Below, piece after piece: positions 42,717-51,866 of a stretch of DNA of 64,000 nt. A program made the translations under genes and the position numbers. Under the pieces are notes generated by a model that was not told where the DNA came from, did not search any database, and was given only the letters and a program-made list of their open reading frames with translations. This DNA comes from JANSWP01 sp041941305 (GTDB lineage Bacteria > Bacteroidota > Bacteroidia > Chitinophagales > Saprospiraceae). The stretch lies in the NCBI GenBank assembly GCA_041941305.1, contig JBGTQJ010000007.1:124001-188000 (forward strand). The letters run 5' to 3'. How positions within the stretch are numbered: the first letter of the stretch is position 1; every line of letters begins with the position of its first letter.

Positions 42717-45062
42717 ATGGAATATCCACAAACGAATATTTCCGAAATGGAAACCCCCACATCTGTCACAGGGAAGCAACGAACGAAAAACAGGGTTTTG
42801 TTGATTGAAGACAATCCCGGAGATGCTCGTTTGGTAGAAATACTATTGAGTGAATCTGATTTGTTGGATTGTGAAATAATTAATAGAGCAACACTTGCAG
42901 ACGGGATGGCAGAATTGGAAAAAGGAGAAGAATTTGCTGCCATTTTACTCGATCTAACCTTGCCCGACAGTCGTGGTTTTGAAACGCTTGAACAACTCAT
43001 CACAAAATTTCCCAATAATAATGTAATTGTACTGACGGGTCTGGCAGACAAGAGTTTGGGGCTCAAAGCTGTTATGGCTGGCGCCCAGGATTTTCTTGTA
43101 AAAGGTGCATTTGATTCTGATTTATTGGCAAAATCCTTAAGGTTTTCAATTGAACGAAATCAAGTATTGAAGCGATTGGAGGAAACCCAAAGCATGGCAC
43201 ATATTGGAAATTGGGAGTATCAGCCAGTCTCTAAATCTTTTATTGCCTCTGATGAGTTGTACCGAATTTTTGGCTACCCTCCTCGCAAAACAGTGTTTAA
43301 AGGAGAAGACCTGGAGAATCCCAGCAATCCTTTTCATTTTTTCAATGAAATTCATGATGAAGTTTTAGAAAAAGAGGAAATAAAAAAAGACATCAAGATT
43401 CGACAGCCTAATGGCGTTTTCAAATACATTTACATCCAGTGCAATGTCCACGAAAATCATGACAATACACTTGTTGTTCAAGGAATCTTACAAGACATAA
43501 CAGAACGCAAATTATCTGAGCAAGCCTTACTTAAAAGTCAGGAACGATATCAGGAAATTTTCACAGAATCAAAAGATGCCATCTTTATTGCCACTCTTGA
43601 AGGTAAGTTTGTGGATTTCAATAATGCCACCGTTACCCTCTTCGGATATGAAAAAGAAGAACTGGCTAATTTGGAAGACGTTCATGAATTGTTTTATCCT
43701 CCCGAAAAGAAAAACGAATTTTTATTAAAGCTACGCACTCAAAAGTCTATCAAGGACTTTTCTATCAAGATAGCTCACAAAAGTGGAGAGGCTCGTCATT
43801 GCATTATCACTGCAAATATTTTCGTCGCAGATGATTTTATTGGATACAACTGTATTTTGCGAGATATTACCGAGCGCAAACAAGCAGAAAAACTGCGAAA
43901 AGCAAGAGACTTGGCGCAACAGTCAGCAGTAATGAAAGAACAATTCATTGCAAGTGTTAGTCATGAAATGCGGACTCCTATGAACGCCATTCTGGGAATG
44001 AGCAATATCTTAATCCAAATGGATTTAAAGGATGAACAGCACAATCTGGTGAGTTCAATCAAACAATCTTCAGAAATATTATTGGGCGTCGTTAATGACA
44101 TTTTAGAAATATCTGCTATCCAAAACGGCAACATCGTATTTGAAAACAAGAATTTCAACCTGGAAGAATTACTCTTCAATCTGGTCAATGTGATGCAATA
44201 CAAAACACAGGAAAAAGATCTGTATTTTGAAACCAACATTGATGATTCCATTCCAAAAATATTAAGAGGAGATAAATTAAGACTCAATCAGATTCTTTAC
44301 AACCTCGTTGGAAATGCTATTAAATTTACGGATGATGGCTTTATAAAAATCACGGTCAAAAAACTGTATGATATCGTTGATTCGGTTCAATTACAATTTC
44401 TTGTTGAAGATTCTGGCATCGGCATTCCACAAGAAAAGATTGAAGCAATTTTTGAATCCTTTACGAGGATTCGTCAAAAAGATAGGTTGTATGAAGGTAC
44501 CGGCTTAGGCTTATCCATTTGCAAAAACCTGGTTGAGCAGCAAGGGGGAAAGATTGGTGCAACAAGCCAAGTTGGTAAAGGCTCCAAATTCTTCTTTGAT
44601 CTGATTTTGGAAATAGGAGATGCCTCTGAATTGGAGACAAGCGTCACTACTCCCAATGAAGTAGAGTTTGATGAAAAAACTCCCTTTAAATTGCTATTGG
44701 TTGAAGATCATAAAATGAATCAACTGGTCGCTCGTAAAACACTTGAAAGAAAATTTATAAACATAGATTTGTCTATTGCGGATAATGGTCAGCTGGCAAT
44801 TGAGCTGCTTGAAAAAGAGCACTTTAATATAATCCTAATGGACATTCAAATGCCTGTGATGGATGGCTATGAAGCCACCAAATATATCAGAGAACAAATG
44901 CCCTCCAATATAGCTTCCCTCCCAATTTTAGCTATGACAGCTCATGCTCATATTTCAAAGGATGAAAAATTTAAAGAATATGGCATGGATGATTATGTCC
45001 TCAAACCTTTTGAACCTGAGGATTTATTTTATAAAATTGCAAAATATATTAAAAATATGTGA
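42717..45062 (+). CDS. Hybrid sensor histidine kinase (REC-PAS-PAS-HisKA-HATPase-REC)
   Basis: A 781-residue soluble kinase with two receivers. The first REC covers about residues 25-145 (RVLLIEDNPGD; phospho-Asp D79 in AILLDLTLPD). Two PAS domains follow (about 160-270 and 275-395, ending DITERK). HisKA has the phospho-acceptor H416 in SVSHEMRTPMNAI, and the HATPase region ends with the G box GTGLGLSICKNL. The C-terminal REC (about 660-775) has D709 in ILMDIQMPVMDG and a Lys in DDYVLKPFEP. No membrane segment is visible, so it is cytoplasmic. The adjacent HPt gene at 45182 completes a His-Asp-His relay; no DNA-binding response regulator is adjacent. Confidence 0.92.
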   Translation: MEYPQTNISEMETPTSVTGKQRTKNRVLLIEDNPGDARLVEILLSESDLLDCEIINRATLADGMAELEKGEEFAAILLDLTLPDSRGFETLEQLITKFPNNNVIVLTGLADKSLGLKAVMAGAQDFLVKGAFDSDLLAKSLRFSIERNQVLKRLEETQSMAHIGNWEYQPVSKSFIASDELYRIFGYPPRKTVFKGEDLENPSNPFHFFNEIHDEVLEKEEIKKDIKIRQPNGVFKYIYIQCNVHENHDNTLVVQGILQDITERKLSEQALLKSQERYQEIFTESKDAIFIATLEGKFVDFNNATVTLFGYEKEELANLEDVHELFYPPEKKNEFLLKLRTQKSIKDFSIKIAHKSGEARHCIITANIFVADDFIGYNCILRDITERKQAEKLRKARDLAQQSAVMKEQFIASVSHEMRTPMNAILGMSNILIQMDLKDEQHNLVSSIKQSSEILLGVVNDILEISAIQNGNIVFENKNFNLEELLFNLVNVMQYKTQEKDLYFETNIDDSIPKILRGDKLRLNQILYNLVGNAIKFTDDGFIKITVKKLYDIVDSVQLQFLVEDSGIGIPQEKIEAIFESFTRIRQKDRLYEGTGLGLSICKNLVEQQGGKIGATSQVGKGSKFFFDLILEIGDASELETSVTTPNEVEFDEKTPFKLLLVEDHKMNQLVARKTLERKFINIDLSIADNGQLAIELLEKEHFNIILMDIQMPVMDGYEATKYIREQMPSNIASLPILAMTAHAHISKDEKFKEYGMDDYVLKPFEPEDLFYKIAKYIKNM

Positions 45063-45181
45063 GTGTCTGGTTTGCAATAGATTAACACCCTATAGGTCTA
45101 TTGTAAAAAGTGTGATTATGTGACTACATCGTATAGCTAAACACAAAATCTCACTCACTTACTCTATTTCACCTAAAACTC

Positions 45182-45544
45182 ATGAGCCCTGCAGTGTATA
45201 ATTATATTAACCTTGATTACCTTGAATTAATGTCAGATGGAGATCCTGACATGAAAAAAACGATGCTGGAAATGCTAATGGAAGAACTCCCGGCAGAGTT
45301 TTCAAAAATGAGAAATTTGACCGATTCAAACAATTGGGAAGAATTGGGTAGTGTCAGTCATAAAATGAAATCCACATTGGCTTTCGTTGGAAACAATGAA
45401 ATGACCACTTCTAATAAAGAACTCGAATTACTAGCAAAAAATGCTTCGGAGGTAAACAGAATTTCTGAATTGCTCAAAATATTGGAAACCAATCTGGAAA
45501 AAGTAATCATAGAACTGAAAGCGGAATTTGAGAGTCTTTCCTAA
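45182..45544 (+). CDS. HPt phosphotransfer protein
   Basis: A 120-residue four-helix HPt domain. The phospho-accepting His is H60 in GSVSHKMKSTLAFVGN, the classic HxxKx(S/G) context, and the following helix MTTSNKELELLAK is conserved. It lies 119 bases downstream of the hybrid kinase gene in the same direction and should relay phosphate from the kinase's C-terminal receiver. Confidence 0.88.
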   Translation: MSPAVYNYINLDYLELMSDGDPDMKKTMLEMLMEELPAEFSKMRNLTDSNNWEELGSVSHKMKSTLAFVGNNEMTTSNKELELLAKNASEVNRISELLKILETNLEKVIIELKAEFESLS

Positions 45545-45846
45545 TTGCCTTTTTCCATTATTTTTGCCGTCTATTAATAGAAGCTGTTAAGATTTAGCTG
45601 TTGGCTTCAAGCCCTTGGTATTTATACTTTTAAAATCATTGGCTTCCCGTCTATAGCTAATTAACGCAAGTTGCGAACAATAATCCTCGCCGTGCCTTTG
45701 GCACGGCTCGAAGGGGTTTTAGGGGAGAAACAGGCTGAAACCAGCCTGTTTCTCCCCTAAAACCCATCGTGAGCGCAGCTTTGCTGCGCGAACTTTGATT
45801 GTTCGCAACTTAAATTAATTAACAATCCTACTTTTCTAAAAAACCT
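45545..45846. other. Intergenic region occupied by a palindromic element
   Basis: 302 bases between the HPt gene and rmlA. About half is the structured element at 45668-45811. A TATTTTTG box (45559-45566) is promoter-like but too far from any start to assign. Nothing else is recognised. Confidence 0.55.
45668..45811. repeat. MITE/BIME-like element with 14-bp terminal inverted repeats, copy 2
   Basis: The ends are perfect 14-base inverted repeats (aagttgcgaacaat, 45668-45681, and attgttcgcaactt, 45798-45811). Inside are three hairpins: ccgtgcc/ggcacgg (45690-45706), a perfect 24-base core (45714-45737 with 45742-45765, loop aaac) and gcgcagc/gctgcgc (45773-45789). Its core gggttttagggg motif and right end match the element at 5519-5640. 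Both terminal repeats adjoin taattaa-like sequence. No coding capacity. Confidence 0.88.
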
Positions 45847-46707
45847 ATGAAAGGAATTATTCTCGCAGGAGGTCTTGGTACTCGATTGTACCCACTTACA
45901 CTCGCGGTAAGTAAGCAGATGATGCCGGTATATGATAAGCCAATGATATATTATCCGCTTTCCATTTTAATGCAAGCAGGCATCAAAGACATTTTGATAA
46001 TAAGCACTCCATATGACCTCCCCAATTTTGAAAAATTATTAAAAGACGGAAGCGATATTGGAGTCAATTTCTCTTATGTCCCTCAGTATGAGCCCAATGG
46101 CTTGGCACAAGCTTTTGTCCTCGGTGAATCATTTATCGGTAATGATCCTGCATCTCTCATCCTTGGCGATAATATTTTTTACGGCAATGGACTTAAAGAA
46201 TTGCTACAGGAGAGTGCAAACCCAGCCGGCGGTGTGGTATTTGCATATCAAGTAGCTGATCCTGAAAGATATGGGGTTGTAGAATTTGATGAAGCTTTTA
46301 ATGCTTTGTCGATAGAAGAAAAGCCCCTACAGCCCAAATCAAATTATGCGGTTCCAGGGCTTTATTTTTACAACAATGAAGTAGTAGATATTGCAAAAAA
46401 TCTGAAACCCAGTGCAAGGGGTGAGTATGAAATTACCGATGTCAACAAACATTATTTGGAGCAGGAAAAACTCAAAGTAGGTGTACTTGGAAGAGGAGTA
46501 GCCTGGCTGGATACGGGAACACATACTTCTTTGCTTCAAGCAGGGCAATTTATTCAAGTGATTGAAGAACGCCAGGGATTAAAAATTGGCTGTATTGAAG
46601 AAATTGCCTGGGAAATGGGTTTTATTGACGATGAGCAATTGGAAAAATTGGGGCATACATATATTAAGAGTGGGTATGGAGAGTATCTTTTGCGATTGTT
46701 GAAATAA
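45847..46707 (+). CDS. rmlA: Glucose-1-phosphate thymidylyltransferase
   Basis: A 286-residue nucleotidyltransferase of standard RmlA length. The N-terminal nucleotide loop is GIILAGGLGTRLYPLT, followed by SKQMMPVYDKPMIYYPLS. LILGDNIFYGNGL carries the metal-binding Asp, and EYEITDVNKHYL and GVAWLDTGTHTSL complete the core. It makes dTDP-glucose from glucose-1-phosphate and dTTP, the first step to dTDP-rhamnose and related sugars. Other rml genes are not in the window. The start is preceded by the palindromic element at 45668-45811. Confidence 0.93.
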   Translation: MKGIILAGGLGTRLYPLTLAVSKQMMPVYDKPMIYYPLSILMQAGIKDILIISTPYDLPNFEKLLKDGSDIGVNFSYVPQYEPNGLAQAFVLGESFIGNDPASLILGDNIFYGNGLKELLQESANPAGGVVFAYQVADPERYGVVEFDEAFNALSIEEKPLQPKSNYAVPGLYFYNNEVVDIAKNLKPSARGEYEITDVNKHYLEQEKLKVGVLGRGVAWLDTGTHTSLLQAGQFIQVIEERQGLKIGCIEEIAWEMGFIDDEQLEKLGHTYIKSGYGEYLLRLLK

Positions 46708-46888
46708 GTTTAGCAGAAACATTCAGTGCAGTCTACACAAAGCCTCGTTCATCTAATGCATGAATCATGATGCATGCTCATTCATTCCATTAGAAATTTG
46801 ATTTTGAATAGTGTTTTTCACAGCCAACAAATGTCTCTGACAATTGTACTTTTAAGACTATATCCAAAGTTCAAAATCAAAATCCACA

Positions 46889-48331
46889 ATGACGAATAAT
46901 ACATTAGACTTACCTCAAGAAGATTTCAAAAACTTACTGAATAAAAGCCGCGACCTCGTTTTAAAGCAATTTAATAATCTGGAACACCAAAAAGGCTATC
47001 ATTATTTCCCACAAAAAGAAATAGCGCAATGGTTTGATGAAGCTCCTCCTACCCAGGGAATGGATCACTATCAACTATTAGAGGAGGTTCAAAAGAAAGT
47101 TTTAGAAACTGCAACAGGAAACCTCGGTCCGCATATGTATGCCTATGTAATGGCTGGAGGCACACAAATTTCAATTGTTGCAGAACAACTTGCGGCAACA
47201 ATTAATCAAAATGTTGCAAAATGGCATTTGGCGCCTGCTATTTCTGAAATTGAAAAACGGGTCATTCGTTGGGGCGCTCAAATGATGGGATTGGATGATT
47301 TTTATGGTGGCGTTTTGGTAAGTGGAGGCTCTGCCGCCAATTTTGCCGGCTTGTCGGTAGCAAGAAATATTTACTTTGAGGAATTGGACATTCGAAAAAA
47401 AGGAATGTTTGGACAAAAACCCTTCACGGTATATGCTTCCAGAGAAATTCACAATTGCGTTGATAAAAGTGTGGAATTGTTGGGTATTGGTACCAACCAC
47501 CTTAGGAAAATTAATACAACATCAGATTTCACTATTGATTTAGAAGCATTGGAAGATCAAATTCTTCAGGATCAAAAAGATGGATTCCATCCCTTTTGCA
47601 TTATCGGAAATGCTGGAACCGTAAATACTGGTGCCATTGACGATCTCACCTCCTTAGCTCAATTATCAAAAAAATACTCAACCTGGTTTCATGTAGATGG
47701 CGCTTATGGAGGTTTAGCCGCATCTCTTTCGAGTCTTAGAGAAAAATACAAAGGCATGGAGTTGGCAGATTCCGTGGCTATTGATTTCCACAAATGGCTC
47801 TATCAACCCTTTGAAGCAGGCTGCCTATTAGTGAAAAATTGGCAAACTTTGAGATGTGCTTATTTCAAAAAAGCAGATTATCTCGATACCAAATTGGAGC
47901 AAGATCAAGGAAGACTGGATTTTAATGAACACTATTTTCAACTTTCCCGTAACAACAAGGCATTAAAAATCTGGATGAGTATCAAGGCATATGGTTTGGA
48001 TAGCATCAAAGCAATGATTCAAAAGGACATCAACCTGGCTCGTTACCTGGCAGATCAGACAGAACAAGCAAATGATTTCGAACTAAAGGCTCGTTCTGAT
48101 TTGGGAATTGCCTGTTTTCGCTATGTTGGAGATTTAGTGTCAGAAGAAGAAATTGTAAGGATTAACGAACGATTGATTCCTGCCCTGGAGAAGGATGGGA
48201 GAGTCTTCATCACAGGTACCAGGTTGAAAGGAGCGTTTGTTCTACGAGCTTGTTTGATAAATCATCGAAAGAATGAAGGCACAGTAGATTATTTATTGAA
48301 TGTAATCAGGGATGTTGCAAAAGGACTTTAG
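46889..48331 (+). CDS. PLP-dependent group II amino-acid decarboxylase
   Basis: A 480-residue fold-type I decarboxylase. The N-terminal domain has HPH-like GNLGPHMYAYVMAGG. The PLP phosphate site is VSGGSAANFAGL, the cofactor-stacking Asp-x-Ala is WFHVDGAYGG, and the Schiff-base lysine is K302 in SVAIDFHKWLYQP. These match the group II family (aromatic amino acid, glutamate, histidine or diaminobutyrate decarboxylases). Which amino acid it uses is not evident. It stands alone and ends before a bidirectional terminator. Confidence 0.87.
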   Translation: MTNNTLDLPQEDFKNLLNKSRDLVLKQFNNLEHQKGYHYFPQKEIAQWFDEAPPTQGMDHYQLLEEVQKKVLETATGNLGPHMYAYVMAGGTQISIVAEQLAATINQNVAKWHLAPAISEIEKRVIRWGAQMMGLDDFYGGVLVSGGSAANFAGLSVARNIYFEELDIRKKGMFGQKPFTVYASREIHNCVDKSVELLGIGTNHLRKINTTSDFTIDLEALEDQILQDQKDGFHPFCIIGNAGTVNTGAIDDLTSLAQLSKKYSTWFHVDGAYGGLAASLSSLREKYKGMELADSVAIDFHKWLYQPFEAGCLLVKNWQTLRCAYFKKADYLDTKLEQDQGRLDFNEHYFQLSRNNKALKIWMSIKAYGLDSIKAMIQKDINLARYLADQTEQANDFELKARSDLGIACFRYVGDLVSEEEIVRINERLIPALEKDGRVFITGTRLKGAFVLRACLINHRKNEGTVDYLLNVIRDVAKGL

Positions 48332-48373
48332 GAATCTATAACTGAAAGCTACTCATCGCCCAACATAAAAACA

Positions 48374-48407
48374 AAAACGGTTGTCGATATGGACAACCGT
48401 TTTTTAT
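48374..48407. terminator. Bidirectional rho-independent terminator
   Basis: aaaacggttgtc pairs perfectly with gacaaccgtttt around gatatg, with a T run after the stem on the plus strand and an A run before it. It lies between the convergent decarboxylase and EF-G2 genes and can serve both. Confidence 0.88.
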
Positions 48408-48472
48408 TTAAAAAGCAGCCTGATTATCTGCTTCAACATTTAAAATCTGCCGACTGCAATCTGCCTACTGAA

Positions 48473-50599
48473 TCACCCATCCTCCTGTTCCGCTTTGTAT
48501 GCAGCAATCAATTCTTTTTGTAGATCACCAGGTACCGGAGAATATTCAGCAAATGTTCTTGAGAACTTTGCACGACCTTGTGAAAGCGATCTCAATGTAG
48601 AAGAATACTGATACATTTCTGCCAAAGGTACCTTGGCTTTGATGATAGTCGATTTCCCTACGGAATCCATACCTTGAATAATCGCTCTACGGGTTTGTAA
48701 ATCCCCCATAATGTCACCAGTTACATCTCCACTACATTTGATTTCTACATCATAAATAGGCTCAAGCAATTTAGGCCCGGCCTTTCCAAAGTTATTTTTA
48801 AATACCTGTGTACTCGCCAACATAAATGCCATATCGTTGGAATCTACCGGGTGCATTTTCCCATCATAGATACAAACTCGAATATCCTGGCAATAGGAGC
48901 CGGTAAGTGGTCCTTCCTCCATTTTTTGAAGGATACCCTTCTTAATTGCATTGGAAAAATTAGCATCAATAGAACCCCCGACAATACACCAGAGATAAAC
49001 CAGTTTTCCACCCCAAGGCAATTCCTCTTCTTCTTCTTTCCTAACGGTCAATTCAGAAGGAGCACCAATGCCCTCGTACCAGGGTTCGATACGCATATGT
49101 ACTTCTGCAAATTGTCCCGCACCACCTGATTGCTTTTTATGGCGGTAAGAATCATTTGCTTCTTTGGTGATGGTTTCTCGGTAAGAGATTCTAGGCTTCA
49201 GGAAGGACATCGAAATGCCATTTACCTGCTCAATTCGGTACTTAATCAAATCTAAGTGTAACTGTCCTTGCCCGTGCAATAAAGTTTGTTTCAAAGCTTT
49301 GGATTGCTCTACTTTCAAGGTTGGATCTTCATTGGCAATTTGATATAAAGCCTTCATCAATTTCTCCATCTCGTTCTTACTAGGAGGATCGACAGCCACC
49401 CGAATTCTGGATTCCGGGAATTCAATTTTTGCAATTTGAATACCAGCCCCTTTTTCAGTCAGTGTATTATTGGTCCCAGCACTTTTTAATTTTACAGCTA
49501 CCCCTAAATCACCAGCCACAAGAGAATCTGCATTATCTCTATTTTTACCATTGGCTGTAAAAATTGATCCCATTCTTTCTGAGGTTCTGGATTCAGGTTC
49601 TACCAATTCATCACCACTATTCAGTGTGCCAGAACAAACCTTGAAATAGGAAACATTACCTACTCGGGGTTCAGATACTGTTTTGTAAATGAACAAAGTC
49701 TTTGTACCGTTTGCATCCGGAGTCAACTCACCTCCACCTTCCAAAGTCATAGCAGGCGCATCCGCCGGAGATGGACAAACATCATTGATAAAACCCATCA
49801 AGCGTCCACTTCCCATATTATTGACTGCAGAGCAACAAAATACCGGATAAGTTGCGCCACTGGCAACTGCCAGTTTCAATCCATAGGCCATATCTTCTTC
49901 CGATAAAGAACCCTGGTCAAAAAATCGCTCCATCAATTCTTCATCATTTTCTGCAGCAGCTTCCACCAATGCATTGTGCATATCTGCGGCCTTGTCTTTT
50001 TCTGAATCAGGAATGTCTTTCTTTTCAGGTTTCCCACCATCAGCGGGGAAAACATACATCGTCATGCGGAGTGCATCAATAATTGAATTGAAACCATCTC
50101 CAGCATTTAAAGGATATTGTACTGGAAGAACTCCAGAGCCAAAAGTCTCTTGTAATTCTTCTAAAGTTTGGTCATAATTTGCTTTTTCGTGATCGAGTTG
50201 ATTGACCACAAAAAGGGCTGGTTTGTTATTTTTTTCTACAAATTCCCAATGCAATTCTGTCCCAACTTCAACCCCACTTTTGGAATTCACTACTACCACC
50301 GCTGTATCAGCAACCGCCATAGCCGATACTACCTCTCCCACAAAATCATCAGAACCAGGAGTGTCGATAATATTAATTTTATTGTCTCTCCAGTCAGCAT
50401 GCATCAAAGCGCTAAAAATTGAATTGCCGCGTTCTTGTTCAATGTTGGTATAGTCAGATGTAGTGGAACCATCTTCCACAGTTCCTTTTCTGGTAATGGA
50501 GCCGGACTCGAAGAGCATCGTTTCTGCAAGAATCGTCTTCCCCGAGCCCGAATGCCCAAGCAAAACGATGTTCCGAATGTTTTTTGTGTCGTGTGCCAT
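48473..50599 (-). CDS. Elongation factor G-like GTPase (EF-G2 type)
   Basis: A 708-residue translational GTPase with the five-domain EF-G plan. G1 is GHSGSGKT (about residues 15-22), G3 IIDTPGSDDF and G4 NQLDHEKA; the last differs from the usual NKxD, as is common in the second, EF-G2-like paralogue group. The C-terminal EF-G domains IV-V are recognisable (EPIYDVEIKC, GDIMGDLQTRRA). EF-G2 proteins may act in ribosome recycling or rescue rather than normal translocation; the role here is inferred. The upstream region carries a divergent copy of the 50-nt repeat. Confidence 0.87.
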   Translation of the reverse strand: MAHDTKNIRNIVLLGHSGSGKTILAETMLFESGSITRKGTVEDGSTTSDYTNIEQERGNSIFSALMHADWRDNKINIIDTPGSDDFVGEVVSAMAVADTAVVVVNSKSGVEVGTELHWEFVEKNNKPALFVVNQLDHEKANYDQTLEELQETFGSGVLPVQYPLNAGDGFNSIIDALRMTMYVFPADGGKPEKKDIPDSEKDKAADMHNALVEAAAENDEELMERFFDQGSLSEEDMAYGLKLAVASGATYPVFCCSAVNNMGSGRLMGFINDVCPSPADAPAMTLEGGGELTPDANGTKTLFIYKTVSEPRVGNVSYFKVCSGTLNSGDELVEPESRTSERMGSIFTANGKNRDNADSLVAGDLGVAVKLKSAGTNNTLTEKGAGIQIAKIEFPESRIRVAVDPPSKNEMEKLMKALYQIANEDPTLKVEQSKALKQTLLHGQGQLHLDLIKYRIEQVNGISMSFLKPRISYRETITKEANDSYRHKKQSGGAGQFAEVHMRIEPWYEGIGAPSELTVRKEEEEELPWGGKLVYLWCIVGGSIDANFSNAIKKGILQKMEEGPLTGSYCQDIRVCIYDGKMHPVDSNDMAFMLASTQVFKNNFGKAGPKLLEPIYDVEIKCSGDVTGDIMGDLQTRRAIIQGMDSVGKSTIIKAKVPLAEMYQYSSTLRSLSQGRAKFSRTFAEYSPVPGDLQKELIAAYKAEQEDG

Positions 50600-50631
50600 A
50601 TCAGTTAATCGTTTTAAATTTTATGGTTTCC

Positions 50632-50676
50632 TCCAATCCGAAGGATTCTTCTGGAAAGGAGCCCCTTTGGGAATGG
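50632..50676 (+). repeat. 50-nt dispersed repeat, divergent copy C
   Basis: It aligns with 34074-34123 over most of its length (tccaat, ggattc, tggaaagga, ccctttggga, atgg) with several substitutions and small gaps. It lies in the leader region of the EF-G2 gene. Confidence 0.6.
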
Positions 50677-50900
50677 CTACCATATTTCATTAAAAAATGG
50701 TCCTCATAAATACTTCCAATTTAACCATCTAATTAGAAATCAAAGTAGTCAGCAAACCGGATAATTTTTCAAGTCACTTTCCCTATTCAAAAGCAATTTT
50801 TTGTAGCCAAAATTTGTCGCTGTTTGAAATGCAAAATAAAATTTGGTGGGTCTTTTGAAAAGGGGGTTGAAAATAGGAATTAAAAACAAAATGGCAAAAG

Positions 50901-50932
50901 TTTGATGTTTTATTTGACCTACCGTATTTTTG
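50901..50932 (+). promoter_or_regulatory. Consensus Bacteroidota promoter of the EAD/KAP operon
   Basis: TTTG (50901-50904), a 20-base spacer and TATTTTTG (50925-50932) match the consensus exactly. It lies 16 bases before the ATG at 50949. Confidence 0.7.
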
Positions 50933-50948
50933 AAAAAATATTGATTGC

Positions 50949-51521
50949 ATGCAAACAGCTATTTATAAGCTCAAAGTTGGAGATTTGAATAAAGATTTTA
51001 TTCATGATTTACAAGATGATCATGGGGCTTCAGCAGACTTAGAAATAAAAGTGTATCCACCTGGTCAAAATCCTCGAATGACTGAAGATGATTTTTGGAA
51101 AATTATTAATTTAATAGACTGGGAACAAAAAGGTAATGACGCTATGGTAGAGCCCGTGATCAATGCATTAATTCAGCTGCCAATTCGTCAAATGTATTCT
51201 TTCCAGGACATTTTGGCTGAAAAATTATTTTGGTTAGATGGGAAAAAATATGCTTTGAATATTGGAAGGGCTTCTTTTAGCGAGAAACAACCATTTTCTG
51301 TAGATCATTTTTTAGATGTTCGTTTATGTGTAGTTGCTAATGGACAGGAATATTATGAGTGGGTTTTGAATCATCCAGAAGACATGCCAAAAGATACTTA
51401 TTTTGAAACATTGCTTTATGTAGTTCCAAAAGCATGGAAGCGAAAAACAGGAAAAGAATTCTCTTACTTACCCGCTTTTGATTATCATACTTATTCCAAT
51501 ATTAATGCATGGGAAAACTAA
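50949..51521 (+). CDS. DUF4240-type protein, first gene of the EAD/KAP operon
   Basis: A 190-residue soluble protein. After a short N-terminal region, MTEDDFWKIINLIDW (about residues 44-58) opens the DUF4240 domain, a family often seen near toxin-like and regulatory genes. Helices and conserved aromatics continue (IRQMYSFQDILAEKLFWLDG, DVRLCVVANGQEYY) to a C-terminus ending YSNINAWEN. No catalytic residues are known for the family. The next gene begins 15 bases after its stop, and all three genes point the same way, so it is probably part of the same transcript as the KAP NTPase. Function unknown. Confidence 0.65.
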   Translation: MQTAIYKLKVGDLNKDFIHDLQDDHGASADLEIKVYPPGQNPRMTEDDFWKIINLIDWEQKGNDAMVEPVINALIQLPIRQMYSFQDILAEKLFWLDGKKYALNIGRASFSEKQPFSVDHFLDVRLCVVANGQEYYEWVLNHPEDMPKDTYFETLLYVVPKAWKRKTGKEFSYLPAFDYHTYSNINAWEN

Positions 51522-51536
51522 CCTCACTTTATTGTT

Positions 51537-51866
51537 ATGGAGATAAAGCCTCATGGCAATTCTTTTCTAAATAAGGAGCCACATCATTTGTATGAAATCT
51601 GGGATACTATCAATGAAGAAGTATTCAAATATGGCATAAGTGACGACCCTCTGGGCAAAGATGGATACTCCAACCGTATTAGAGAACAACTCGAAATTTA
51701 TAACCTCGCCGCAGATGCCAACCGTTATAATGCTAAAGTTTTGAAAACCAATATTCCCGGACGAAAAGCTGCTGAAAAAGTTGAAGTGGAATTCATTTTG
51801 GCTTATGAAAATAAATTTGGGAAAAAACCGAGAGGGAACAGGAAGAAAATAAAAAGAAGCTTATGA
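51537..51866 (+). CDS. Small GIY-YIG/URI-like protein
   Basis: A 109-residue protein. HHLYEIWDTINEEVFKYGIS resembles the first two strands of a GIY-YIG/URI fold, with the GIY and YIG positions as YEI and YGI. An Arg-rich helix (SNRIREQLEIY) and a late Glu (KVEVEFILAYENKFGKKP) stand at the positions expected of the catalytic Arg and Glu. Similar short domains occur as toxins or nucleases in bacterial conflict loci, but this assignment is weak and rests on pattern alone. The last codons overlap the start of the KAP gene (ATGA), so the two are translationally coupled. Confidence 0.5.
   Translation: MEIKPHGNSFLNKEPHHLYEIWDTINEEVFKYGISDDPLGKDGYSNRIREQLEIYNLAADANRYNAKVLKTNIPGRKAAEKVEVEFILAYENKFGKKPRGNRKKIKRSL

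Larger units (their letters stand above)
50600..50948. other. Intergenic region: repeat copy and promoter
   Basis: 349 bases between two divergent genes. It contains a divergent copy of the 50-nt repeat (50632-50676) and the consensus promoter at 50901-50932. No other gene-like frame is convincing. Confidence 0.6.
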
